64,000 nucleotides of DNA from Sphagnum magellanicum (Eukaryota > Streptophyta > Sphagnopsida > Sphagnales > Sphagnaceae): NCBI GenBank assembly GCA_021904315.1, contig CM038915.1, positions 9,734,001-9,798,000 of the forward strand, in the 5' to 3' direction. The stretch's first letter is position 1. The number at the start of each line of letters is the position of its first letter. A program made the translations under genes and the position numbers. Under the pieces are notes generated by a model. It ran no database searches. It saw only the letters and a program-made list of their open reading frames with translations, and was not told the origin of the DNA. This document shows, one piece after another, positions 47,508 through 60,300 of the stretch.

Positions 47508-49543
47508 ATGGATGACATGAAAGACAAAGCCAAGGACCTGATGAAGAATCTTTGGAACCCGTTTGTCACCACTCCGAAATTCAAGGGCCAAGGGCACAAG
47601 CTGGGATCCGACAGCGCGGCGGCGTCGAGCAGCTCCTCGTCATCGTCGTCGTCACCAACGATGATGAGAAGGCCGGAGTCGGAGCAGCGAAGGCAGCAGC
47701 AACAGCAGCAGCAGGGGGATTGGCGGAAGTCCCAGCAAGAGAAATGGGAGAGAGAGCGAGGGGCAGACCCGAGGAGCAGGCAAGCGCACCGAAGAGCAGT
47801 ATCTGAGGAGGTGCCGTTGCCGTCGTCGTCATCAACTCGAGCACAGCAGCCGTCGTCTTCACAGCAGAACTTTGTGGTCTCCAAGGCAATATCGGCTCCT
47901 GCTGCCGCTACTATCACGGCTTTCGATCCCTACACCTCTGTGATCGGCTCACAGAAGTCGTCAAGCTTGAATTTCACACAGGTCAGTACACACTCTTCCG
48001 TGCAATTCTTCTTACCCTAACAATATATTGCCTTGTGCTTGATGCTTCTTCTGTACAATATAGCAGAGACGAATCGCTTGAAGGAATTCTGTAACATATC
48101 TCTGAAGCAGCAAAATTTATCAAGCATCATGCAAACATGTCATAGAAATACTTCAACTGAGCAGACAGTGTCCTTTGTCAGCAGAAGAATGTCCAGTGTC
48201 CTGTGTGCCACGACTGGTGGAAGTCAGAGGCTGAAGTTTCTGCACATGTGGAGGAGTGCCTTTCAGCAGCTTCAACAGCTGCTTCTTTGGATGCAAGCAG
48301 TAGTGATGGAGCAAGAGGGGATCACAGCAATAGTCCTCCTGTGGAATCAACACAGCAGCAGGAGCTAGGGGAAGCAGTGAGCATGCTCTTGTCAGGAGGA
48401 CCTTCAAATGCAACTTTGGATGTGTTTGTGCGGCTTCTACGCAACATTCTGAGTGATGCAAAAGCTGAGAAGTTCCGTCGAGTGCGATTATCGAATCCCA
48501 AGATTAGGGACACTGTTGGAATGGCACTTGGTGGTGTGGAATTCCTGGAGTCAGTAGGGTTTAACTTGATCGCAGATGGAGATGAAGTTGTGGCAGTGAT
48601 GGATGAACCTTCGGAAAGTCAAATTGAGATAATTAAGCAGGCGGTAGTTTTGTTGGAGCCCTGTGTCTCAACAACACCAGTGCCATCCATGACATTGCAG
48701 CAGCTTTCTAATCCAGCAAACCAGCTGGTGTCACAAAAGGTGGACAGGCAGGTGCGAGCTGAAATACTTAGGCCCCCACCTTTTTTTTTCCCTGAGGTCT
48801 GTTTACTACAGACATGATGAGGATGGTTTCTTGTCTTGAAACCCACCTGCTCTTGCTTCTGTTTTTGCTGATAAGTCTCGTGACAACAACAGATGCGGCT
48901 GTTTTTCACATCAGACGAAAATCAAGCTGCAAGAATCGAACTTCCTGACTCATTCTTTGAGCTCACTGCATCAGAAGTGAAGATGGAAGCTGCAGCTCGC
49001 AAAAAGAGGCTGGAAGATAGTCAACTTCTGATTCCAAAGTCATTTAGAGCAAAGCAAGCTTCGATTGCACAACGGCGTTACAAGGCAGCACTGATCCGTG
49101 TTCAGTTCCCAGATGGTGTTGTTTTACAAGGCCTATTTCTGCCAGGAGAGCTGACGACTGCCATTTATCAGGTATGTTCAGGAGGTTGGGCTTCTGCTTT
49201 CCAAGTCTGTTCAGATAGATCCTCTCCATCATGGTGCAATTCTGACTCTTATTTCTCTGTGGCATATGTGGTATGTGGGTGATTGTAGTTTGTTGCCTCA
49301 GTGTTGAAGAACCCTGACACTGCATTTGAGCTATTACTTCCACTCACAAGCAAAAGCCGGGTGGTGCCATCTGTGTCATCACAGTACAGTGAAATTGCTA
49401 TCACTCTGGAGGCAGCCAATTTGGTACCCACAGCCCTGCTCAAGTTTCAACCACTGCAACTGTCAAGCTTTACCGGTCTTCAGCAGGAGTACATGCAATT
49501 GTGCGAACCCTTGACACCTATACCTTTTCCATCCAAGAAATGA
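47508..49543 (+). CDS. PUX2: UBX domain protein with C2H2 finger and PUB domain (PUX2 / UBXD1 type)
   Basis: Family members bind the AAA ATPase CDC48/p97 as adaptors. Exons: 47508-47981, 48185-48751, 48893-49171, 49289-49543, all joined in phase 0, giving 524 residues (Arabidopsis PUX2 about 458). The N-terminus ([16 protein letters not shown], then [10 protein letters not shown]) is typical of the family. A Ser-rich and Gln-rich region follows (about 36-75), then a zinc finger CPVC...HVEEC (about 162-182), a PUB domain (about 217-290) and a UBX domain (about 409-505). The UBX end reads LVPTALLKF and lacks the Phe-Pro-Arg loop of canonical UBX domains, as in UBXD1. The extra length relative to Arabidopsis lies mostly in the low-complexity N-terminal part. 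Confidence 0.93.
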
Positions 49544-49677
49544 TCATGACAAAATTTCCATTTTCTGAAACTCAAGTTAGAAACATTATACAACTACTGC
49601 AGATCGCTGATTCTTTTCTCTAGTCTTTTTCAGTGCCTCTAGTGACAACTATTGAAGATTCATAATATGAAACTGAC

Positions 49678-49683
49678 AATAAA
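49678..49683 (+). terminator. Candidate polyadenylation signal of PUX2-like gene
   Basis: AATAAA lies about 135 bp after the stop codon, a reasonable position for a plant near-upstream element. Confidence 0.45.
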
Positions 49684-50687
49684 ATGACCAGTTAACAACT
49701 GCCACATGATATATGGCCCAGTTGTTGAGAAGTATGAGGGCCACATTTTTGGTCATTGTTATTGCAATTGTGATTATGCAGTGTACCTGTGGTCCATCCG
49801 CAACAGTGAAAGAGGAAGGGTTTCATACTTGCCATTGGATTGGATGGTCTCAGACTATTTTACACTCACCAGATGTCAGGAACTGATCAAGTCAATGAGT
49901 AAAACATGGCAAATAGTTGCTTCCATTCATGAAGTTGATGGTCTGAAGCAGTCATTTGTGTCATGCTAGTTTTGTTTCCTCTGCAACTGACAAAGTTGGT
50001 ACTTACACAACGAAGCACATTTGTTTCTAGGCTTTCTGGTGTTGTCTTGAGCAGTTCATAGTATCTTGGGGTGACAATACATCTACCCTGCATTGAATTT
50101 CACTCAACCTCATGTCAACCAGTCGTCTAGCCTGAACCATCAACAAACAAGCAACACATTGCAAAATGCTCTAGGGATTGAGACCAATTGTGTCATCTGG
50201 TCTTGTAGCCCAGGTCAAGCAGCATGCTCAAGATTTCTGTGGAACCCTCGAGAGCTTTCATTCTTGCACACTAAAGCTTGTTGCTTTCATTCATCGGCCT
50301 CATTCACTATTTTTTTTCTCTATTTGGACCTTGTAATGGTGCCATCACCTGAGTTGCTGCTGCTAATGAGTTTTTTCCATTTTTTCTTGTGTTTGCAAAA
50401 GTTGTTTTCTCTATGCTCTGATGTTGAAAGTGAGATATGAGAGTGATGGCACTTCTATTGAAGGATTTCTTGGCATCCAACATCAAATCGTTGGTTAAAA
50501 GTGTATGGAATGGTGTTGTTTTGCATCGTTTCAAGTTTTCTTATGATTTCAATTTGTTAGAGATTGGCTCAAGGCTTAGAGTACCACTTGGTATTCGAAC
50601 TTCTTTATGACTCTATACAATATTTAAAGGTGGGTTGAACATTTCTAAGTCACTTGAGAAGTTGTTTTGAAAATAATAAAAAAATTG
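49684..50687. other. Intergenic between PUX2-like gene and Harbinger remnant
   Basis: Open frames at 49706-49969 and 50093-50440 have no recognisable domain. They may be downstream flank of the preceding gene. Confidence 0.4.
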
Positions 50688-51636
50688 CAACCTTCGATTG
50701 AAAAATGAGACACCACATATAGGTGTACAATTCTTATTGATATTAAAGTTGTGTGCTCACTTTACAAGGTTGCACACGAAGTTAACTACCTTCAATGTAG
50801 TGAACTCTTTGTGTTCAATAAGTCCTTTGTGAACATGGTTTTGCATGAGTTTGTTGTTGATGTCAATGTTGTGTTTAGGAACCAAATTTGGTGACCATTA
50901 GGTGAAGATTTTTCAAGGGTGATGGTGGGCTTCAAGGATTAGTGTAGCCTCCCTTTTGTTCACAATGTAATTGATTGTACATAGATTCATATTTAGAAAC
51001 TGAGGGGAGTCTTTCTTTCATATTTTTTTCCTACAAATCCAAAGTGATTTCAAAACGTTTTTGTGGGATTGCCAAAATCTATGAATGATTCTAGAATTTT
51101 TCAATTGTTTACCTTTTATAAAGTGACAACTTATGATGGCTTTTTCAATCTTGAACATGGATCATAGGAATGCACTCACTCTTACGTCATTAGGGATGAG
51201 GGCTATCCACTTATGCCTTGGCTCATGTTCCCTCATGAGCAAAGTGTGAACATTAGGCACACAATTTTGAAACATTATACAACAAACATCTTTCCAGAAG
51301 GAATGTGGTGAAAAATGTTTTTGGGATGTTGAAGAAGACTTTCAAAATATTGTTGCCCAAAAGCAATCTTCATATCCCTTTCATCCTTAATGTTGTTACA
51401 TGTTGCTACTTACTATATAACTTGATATTGAAAGGGAGGGATGTTGATGTAGATGCACTAATGTTGTAATTGGAAAATGAATATCAACAAGGTGGAATAA
51501 GAAAGCATTTGAACAATAGGACAAATGCAAGACCCGATGAGGTCAAAGTTGCTTCAAAAGTTAGTGAACTTTCAAGATTTAAACAAAGATTGACCCTTGA
51601 AGCATATATGGGGCATAAACAAGCACATGGAGGATG
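50688..51636 (+). pseudogene. PIF/Harbinger transposase, decayed
   Basis: One plus-strand frame (codons at positions divisible by three) reads through most of a DDE_Tnp_4-type domain. Landmarks in order: CSLYKVAHEV (from about 50757), NVVFRNQIW, HNVIDCT (first Asp), VFVGLPKSMNDSR, VIRDEGYPLMPWLM (second Asp), then after a frameshift near 51296 NVVKNVFGMLKKTF, where the expected Glu is Lys, and CCYLLYNLILKGRDVDVDAL. At least seven stops interrupt it. The N-terminal part, the partner Myb-like protein and the terminal repeats were not found. Confidence 0.8.
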
Positions 51637-54600
51637 AACAAGCTAAAATGTTGTCAAGTGTAATGTTCACATGAAATTGAATGTGGAATTCAATGTTGTA
51701 AATTGCAATGTTCAACTGTTTTTTTCCAAATACAATGTTGTAAATTGCAATGCTCAACTGTTTTTTTTCCAAATACAATGATGTCAAGTTTGAAATTGAA
51801 ATGGATAATAGTTAAAGGTAAGGTCATTGTTGTTGTCAAGTTGAAATGGAAAATATTGAAATGTTTAATGTCCAATATCGTTGTCATCATGATAGTTCCA
51901 CAAATTTGTTACAAATCATCACCAGAAATCATTTCCTACATCTTTGAAGCATGAAAAATATTTTAACTTGGCAATAGGAGAACAATAAGATTTGGATCTT
52001 GAAAAAGATCTAAACATGGTAATAACAAAAGAAGATTTTTGAACAATTGTGTATTTTGTTAAACATGTGTAATGATGTGTTTTGAAGATGGTAATAGTTG
52101 AAGATGTTAATGTGTTTGGATTTGTTATGGCAAATTGATTCAAATCGATTGCAATTGTTTTTCTTTAAGCTCAATCCTACATCAAGTATTGAGGAATGAT
52201 AAATGAAATGTAAGTTTCATTGCTATTGTTAATTTCAATGTTGCTATAGTTCAATGAAATGATTATGAGCTCCCTATTTTTTATTTCAATGTTGAAATGA
52301 TTTAAAAGTTCATCATGCTACTATTTAACTTAATGAAATTGAAATGTTGATTCCAAAGTTCTTTCAAGTTCAATGCTCAAATGGTAGATTGATTCAAATT
52401 GATTGGAACCATGATTTTTCAAGTTGAATGTTACATCAAGTTTGCAATTGAACTTGGGGATGGTGAATGTAATGTAAGTTTCACTACTACTATTTAATTC
52501 AATGAAATTGAAATGCCATTGAATGATAAATAGACTCAACTTGGAACTTTTTTCTTTTCAAATCAATTGTTAGTTGCAACTAGTTTTCATTTGTGTCTTG
52601 ATTGTTTGGTAATGCCAAATCATTAGAGAAGGATTTAGATATGTTGATTGGTGGAAGCATTTGCGATTGATATTTTATTAAGGCATGGCACATTGTAGAG
52701 TTGAGGCTTGATAAAACACTTACCATATTTTTGTTCATCTTGTAAGCCTTCTTGTCTCTCTCCTTCAGATACTTGAAAGGATGTTTAAATGTCTTTTCAC
52801 AAGACTTAGTCTTGTTTTTGTCAATTTCAAGTTGACTTATGTTGATGAAATCCACAATGGTTACATCACAAGATTGGGGAAGGAAAAAAAAAACCTTTGA
52901 TGATGTCATCTAATGTACTATCCAATGTTGGGTAGTTTTCACAAATAAGGTTGATTTCTAAGTTGGTTATCATGTTAATTCTTTTAATGAGATTTAATAG
53001 TATTGAAAACCACTTCCTTGATAATTGCCCAAGGTATCATTTATCCCTAACTCTAATACCCAAGGTGGTTATGGGGCAAATCACTAACTCCAATTTTCAA
53101 CCTATTAGAGGTGAAAATTTCTAATAGGTTGAAATAATATATATAAACTTTGCTAAGTGAAACTTCTTGACGTCGAAAGGTTTATTTAAACTATGCAACA
53201 CTTTCATTTATGTAAAGGACCATATGATAATTTTATTTACACTTTAAATGTGTCAATGCCTTTAGATTTAAAAGTATGGTGTGGGATAAGATGAAATGGC
53301 AACTCATTCCTATGTTTGTTTCCAAGGCTAACCCCATTTTATAGTTATAATTCCCTTATAATTTGGAGTGAAAGTTGCAAATATATATATTTTAAATATT
53401 ACCATTTATTTGGATGGTGGTTTGCAAATATACAATTGACTTCCCATTTAAAATGACATATCCATTTCTGCAATTTTTAAATTTGCCACCAATCTAGCCA
53501 GTTTTGCCACCTACTTTTTTTGGGTGATGTAATTTTTTTAAACTCATTTTTCATTCTTCTTCTTTTTCTTTTGGGGGTTTCATGTGACCTACCTACTTGT
53601 AACATCATTAAATAGCCCTTGCAAAGTCAACTTTGTTAGGCAAGATCGTGAAAAAGTTCACCTAACAAGCCTACATGGCCATTCTTTAATACATAAAATG
53701 ATTGTTGCAAAATAACAAAACCTTTGTGTGGCCATGTTGCTTGTCCATATTTCAAGTCTTAAACAAGAGCTCGAGACCTCATTTTTGTTTTGTCAATGTT
53801 TTAATTGTTTGGCCTACTTAATAGACATTTGAAATTATATTACTCATTTAGATTCACAACTCCCATAACCTAAATATCATATTGGTAATTATGCAATACT
53901 ACCTTTATTTAACAATAATTCATCCCCCCAAAACATCATTTTTGGGGGAAGAGTGCATAGAGGTAAAAACATAATTATGGTTGTCAAAATTTTCATATTC
54001 TAGCATTGTCTACGATCATATGTTGACCTAGAAATTTCAAAAGAAAGAACCCCCACTTCTTGTGTTGTCCAACTATTTGTGATTTAATCTCAAGACAAAT
54101 ACAAGGAGATAGTGGAGCAAAATTCAAGATTAATAAGTTGCACAATACATTAAGACTACAAACTTCCACGATGCAAGGGCTAGATGAACTCTTATGCTAC
54201 AAAAATGGAGACCCTTTTTCACAATCTTTGATTTTATTTTTATGTTAGAAAGTGGAGATCCTTTGCTATTGGGCACTAAACATACATTTCTCTTTGCATT
54301 TGATGTCATTTTCTTTGTAACAATAGGCCAAGGTCTCTAAAGGGCATCAATTGCAATTCAATTCAAGTTAGGCATGACATTTAACTTTGACTTCCAATTT
54401 GCAATTGTTCACATTCAATTATTTTTTCCCTAGGGTTTAAATGGGATTGGTTTATACCCACAAACATCCCCTCAACCTATGCCGATGTGTTCCACCATTT
54501 GACATTAAACACCACCTTGCCATAGACAATACACATTTTGGAACATCATGACTGGTGAAAAACAATTAGAATTTTAAAATGGTGTTGATGTTGGGCAAAG

Positions 54601-56640
54601 AACCAAGGCACAATGTTCCACAAGTTTAAGCTCACATATATGTTGACTTGAGAACCAAACCACTATGCTTTAGAAGTTCAAGCCTTAATACAATCTTAGC
54701 TTAGCTTTTAGAAGTTTAGAGTTCAAACTCATGAAGCCATGGTTCTTTTCTAATGAATGTCAATTCAAAGAGCATTTTTGATAGCTATGACTTAAAGGGT
54801 CTAAGTACACTAAGAGAAGCCCATGATATGTCAACTTTCAAAAGAATTGCACCCTCATGACTTTGAAAATGAATCACATGAGCTTTAAGAATTGAAATGT
54901 AGTTTGGTTTGGTAGACAATGTTCTATATTAGTGAATTGGCATTTCAATTATTTTTATAGAATTTTGAAATGGTTCATTTGTATGGTTATTGATATAAGG
55001 ACTTGGATAAACAATTGTTGACTAGGTCCTTTTTATTTTAAACCTTTTTTTATTATATTTAAAACTAAACCATTCATTTTCAAAATGCATGGAAGCCCAC
55101 ATATTGATGATAATAAGGGCCCATTATTGAAAAAATTGGGACTATGCTTTAATGTGGTGATACATTGATGTATTTTGAATATGCTAATTTTGACCTTTGA
55201 AAATACATAATTTGAGAAATTTGCATGAAGAAGAAATGTTCTCTACTATATAAGAAAAATATGAGTTTCATTTTTATGGAAATTGAATGTGTTATTGTGT
55301 TTTTTATATAGTTTATTAATAACATCTTTTGAAAATTGAAGGGATAATTACTAAATTGTGATGGTTAATTCAAAATTTGGGACCATAAAAAAAAATCTAT
55401 TAGGAAATAGATGTTATTTGTTGTTTCAACATTAATTTCCTTCAACATTGAAACACATCATGCCAAATTAGTGTCGTAGGAGATATTAACATTGAAAAAC
55501 ATTTTAAATTTAAAGAATTTTCCATAAATTGGATGATAAATATATTATATAATATGTTCCTATCTATAATTTTGAAGAAACGGTTTGATACATGGAAGAT
55601 GTGTAGGAATGCTTTGTAAAAAAAATGGAGTTTAAGCTTGCATTGGGTGGCTTTTCTTAACATACTTGGACATTAGGTAAAGCATTTTGAAATGTTAAAA
55701 CTAACCATGTGCCCTAGACCCAATGAGCTACAAGTTCATGGAAACATTTCCATTTGTAAAAGGAACAATTATGTGACAAACTTGCCTTGCTAGAAGTGAT
55801 CATGTGCTTGACACAAATCATGCATCTTAGCTTTGAGTTTAAATGACATACCATTTTGTTCTCCATGAGCAATTGTGAAATCATGCATTGAAATGAGTTG
55901 TTATTCATTCTTACAAATATCCTACAAGTGGACATGGATTCGTGAAGACTTGCGGGTCCTAAATTGGTTCTTTTTGTTGGACTTGATGACTTGACCTTGT
56001 ATCATGGTGCCACCACATAAATAGGATAAAAACTAGGTTCAGGCCTCACATAAATCCAAGCTTTAAAGGCTTTGGTTGATACCTATTTGCCATACAAGCT
56101 TTGCTCAAATTCTTTGAGAAAAACAATTCTCTCTTGAATGTTGCATCCAACCTTGCAACTTTTGCCATTGCACTCATCTATTAACAAGCCTTGATGTTTC
56201 ATGAAAGCAGAAGCAAATTGTCATCCAACATGGACATAGGTTATAATAGTCAAGACACAAAGCTTCACATGTATTTTCCTTACCTTCTTGGTTCACCCAT
56301 ATTCAATATCCTCATATCCATCACCTGTTGCACAATGTTTTTGTCATGTTTTGAAATGATTTACGTCATTCAAAGAAAACAAAAGTTGTTTTGCCAAATT
56401 ATATTTTTGCTGAAGATTTCAAGGTTTATTCTAAGGATTCTAGGGATACTTATAAAGTTTATTATTTCTATCATTAGTCCACTAAACTAGCTTTCACAAC
56501 ACAAAGTTATGAAACATCTACACACAAAATGCCAACAATGATGCGATGAGCATGTATGCACACAATTCACTCTACATTACCAGCTACCAACTCAAAAACA
56601 TTATTTATAGAGTTTGCAGGTTGTAGGATTTGGCATCCTT
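51637..56640. other. Intergenic, AT-rich with small duplications
   Basis: No supported gene. Bases 51690-51782 hold two copies of a ~44-bp unit (AAATTGCAATG..CAACTG). Around 52128-52560 a ~250-bp segment is repeated in tandem with divergence (GATTGATTCAAAT.., TACATCAAG, ATGTAAGTTTCA). The minus-strand frame at 52580-52909 is Lys-rich and unrecognised. Confidence 0.5.
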
Positions 56641-57394
56641 AAATATCAAACAATTAACGTCCCAAGTCCCCACCAGAGAAAGTTCCCATCTGTACGAAGT
56701 AACCTTGGGCTAATTTGAAGAAACCCCCCTTCCCATCCCCTCTCTGTATTTATTCCCTTCACCAATTTCTCTATGTATACAGAACTGGTGAAAGCTGAAA
56801 ACCACAGTTTACAATTGTGGCGTTCAGTCCAAACTGCTACATTATAGGGAAGCAGGACTGTACAACAGCTGACCCTCATCATGGAAGGCATTTTACTCTG
56901 AATCTTCAACCAGAGAAGAATTTTCCTTCCCAATGTTGTACACACACACCTGAAATTCTTAAACTCACATGTATTCATCTACAAACAGCTGAAACACTAA
57001 ATATTGCAATCCCCATAGCTCCCCTCTCAAAGCTTCCAATGACCAATCTAATATCCTTCTGAGGACGCCAGAGGAAACCACATCACCGGCAAATCCAGCC
57101 TTGGAAGATTTCCATGTCCCCCTTTCACTTCTTCTTGTCCTTTTCATTTAAAGCCCTTCTGCCATTCCCTCTATCCTTCCTTGCTTTATATCCCCCACAA
57201 TCAATCACTTCAGCCCAAACACCATCACAGGGCCTGGTACATTCCAAGAAGCTAAATGTATTTACCATCACCATGTGCATTACAATTCTTATACATCACT
57301 CCTGCTGATCCTGTGCACCCTAAGGGCTCCAATAATAAGAGAATTGAAGCTTAGTCTTTGCTCACCTTCAAGATTCAAATTCATCAGTGTTGGT
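56641..57394 (-). other. Probable 3' UTR of EF-hand/TPR gene
   Basis: This region lies downstream of the stop codon on the minus strand. A minus-strand AATAAA is present at 56749-56754, about 640 bp past the stop, and could end the transcript. No separate gene is supported here. Confidence 0.4.
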
Positions 57395-60300
57395 TCAAGT
57401 CACAGTCTGGGCAGTTGCAGCTGTTAAACCCTTCTTGAAGCCAAATATCTTGAACCGGTCACTTATATCAGCTTCATTGCTGTACTCCTTAAAGACATAG
57501 TCTTCCAGCTTTACATCAGCTGGCACCTTCCCCTCACTGTAACAGGTTGGACACAAGTTGAAGTTCTTTGTTGTCTCCTTAAATCGAGGCCCAATTATGA
57601 TGTAATTACAAGTTGCACAAATGATTCTGGTGTGCCGCACACGGTCACCAGTCTCAAGCTTTGCCAGTGTGTTCAATATGCCAAATCCCCAATTAGTGTC
57701 ATTAAACATATCAAGAAACTCTGGGTATGAAACTTGTGCCCTGTCATCATCTCCATGTAACTCTGCAAGCTCACTTGTTCCCTGCATATTCCAGGAAGAG
57801 CTTAAGATCTAACAGTCAAATACAGTCACTTACGGAGACCTCTTTGCTGTACTTGATGGAGTTGAGGGTGTTGCCTTTTTGAAGACAATTGAAGGGGAAA
57901 ACATCACAAAGTTTCTGAATGCACATGGAAATGTACCTGATCAGGAAGGTAGATGGCACGTAGGTACTTGATGTAAAATTTTGCATCAGTGTTAGAAATG
58001 ACTCCCTCTCTTGCAGATGAGGCACGCCATTTTAGCACATCAAACACTAGCCGCTTCCTGTTTTCAGTGGACCCTCCACACAGTGGAGCCAGCACTGCAA
58101 AGAACATTCCAACATCCACTCGACCTAACCCAGTGGGGTCCAGCACTAACAAGATGCGTTCATTGATTGCCCTGACTGCACCCTGCAAATGATTGCACTG
58201 CTCATCAGATTTGGCAAACCAAATGCAGGAGCATCTGACTTCTTCCAGTCAAAAATGTCAGTCTTTCCCCCTCTATCATGTATAACACTGAACGGACTGG
58301 GTTTCTATCTGCAAATTACCTGGAATGTCTCTGGAGTTAGGAATTGAAGAAGCTGACGCAAAGTCTTCTCAAGCTTTGCTTTACGGACTATTTTGTCATT
58401 TTCAACAGGAGTTCCTGTGGGCTTGGAAACGCCTGGGAGATAATCACTGTTCTCAATTTCCCTCCTCAAGTCACCAATATCACAGCGATGTAGCCGAGTG
58501 TGTTTTTGAAACCTGCGTATGTCAAGGGCACATGCAAGGAACTCACGTGGAGTTGTTTTGCTGTTGGGTGCTGGTTGAAACCTTGCATTCTCCACTACCA
58601 CAAATGGGGAGTCGACATCTGGTTCAGAAGGGATGGATTGTTCTGAAATGTTAGATGGGTGACATTCAGTTCAACTCCACAACCTAAAAGCATGACCAAT
58701 TCAAGGTTCATTAGCACTGCCTACCCTGCTAAATTTATCTATGAAGTTCAGAGAAAAGTTCACAACAAGACTTTGAAGTTTCATCATGGATAGCAGTGAG
58801 TGGCTGCCATGATTCTCCCACTGACTTCATCAGCTACCAGCAGTGGGTGTATGTAACAAATAATAAACAATCTTGGGTAAACCATTACACAAATATCTGT
58901 GCCATGAGTTTCTGTTGCATTTCCAGAAGCAACAGGAACACATAGTCATGATGCTTGCTAGCACTCGATAGACATAGCTCATGAAAAAAGTAAACATATC
59001 TCAGTCAAGCTGCAACAAGCTTGAGAGGGAAGCTTCATTTGTTTTAGATGGTCATGGCACAAGCAAGAATCTAAGCTGAGGCATATAGAGGCTGACATAG
59101 ATGGTAGTGGTGGGACCTCCAGCACAATTTTCTTCCAGCATGCCACTTGTGACTACATGGATGCCTAACATCTGCTAAACAACTGGAAAATAAATCTATG
59201 AATTTGCAGAGAAAGCCCCACAACAACACTTGACCGTAACCAGTAACCAGCATAAATCCAAAATCAACAACAAGAATGACAGTATCAGCTACAGTTTAAA
59301 CCCATCCAGCTCTGGTGGAATTTAAGCTGGGCTTCCTTGAGGAACTTGACTTTATATGCCGATAAGATGACATGTTCAGACATGTTTAGAGACAGAAACA
59401 AGCATGATACAAACATGGAGAGGGTAATGGCACAAGACATAAAGATGACAGTTCCTTTGTCTCCATCCAAAAAGCTCACCAACTATGTTGCTATGTCGAC
59501 CTGTGGCACTTTGCTCAGCACTTGCAATGGCTGATGTGAGATCCTTGGGTCGTTTCTGCATCTGATTCAAATGCTTGATGGCATCATAGAGCTCAAGCCG
59601 ATTTGTCATCTTGAAGGCTTCCTTGAAGGCCTTCCTGGCTTCTTCATGGTCCCCAGATCCCAACAGGGAAACTCCTCTATTTAGCTGTGCTCGCCATTCC
59701 CGTGGCTTTAATGCAAGCACCTTTGCATACATCTCTGCAGCATTTCCATACCTGCCACAAACAACTCCATTGTAAACAATGTTTAGTAAAAAAATACACA
59801 GTAAATGACCGTCACTGCATATGTGAAAATTCAACTTTCCTCCTCTTCCCAGCCTGCATGCTTAACCCTGCACCAGGCCACATCAAAACTTGAGCAAGAA
59901 ACTACACTGCTGTCACAAAAATTCCAATATTTTCTGTTCTACTTTGGCTGCAAAACAAATAGATCTAAGTCAAGCAGCAAATAGTTCTAAGTCAAGCCCT
60001 GTAGCAAGAGTTCAGGTTTCTGTTTTTACCTCCCAGAGTCTTTCAATAAGCCACCAAGATTATAAAGTGCATCAAGATGGTTAGGGTTCAAGTCAATTGC
60101 TTTTTGGAACTCCTGAATGGCTTTGTCATCATCAGCCACTGCATGTAGTGCTGAACCAAGGTCACAATGAGCATCAGCATAGTCAGGCTTCAAGACTAGG
60201 GCTTCTTCCAGGAATTTCTCAGCTGCACGGTATTCTCCCAAACCATAAAGGGCACTCCCAAGAAGCTTAAGTGCCCGATAATGCTTTGGATTCAGAATTG

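Noticed and set aside
52580..52909. Minus-strand 109-codon Lys-rich frame
   Set aside because: I considered it as the Myb-like partner of the Harbinger remnant, but no SANT/Myb tryptophan pattern is visible.
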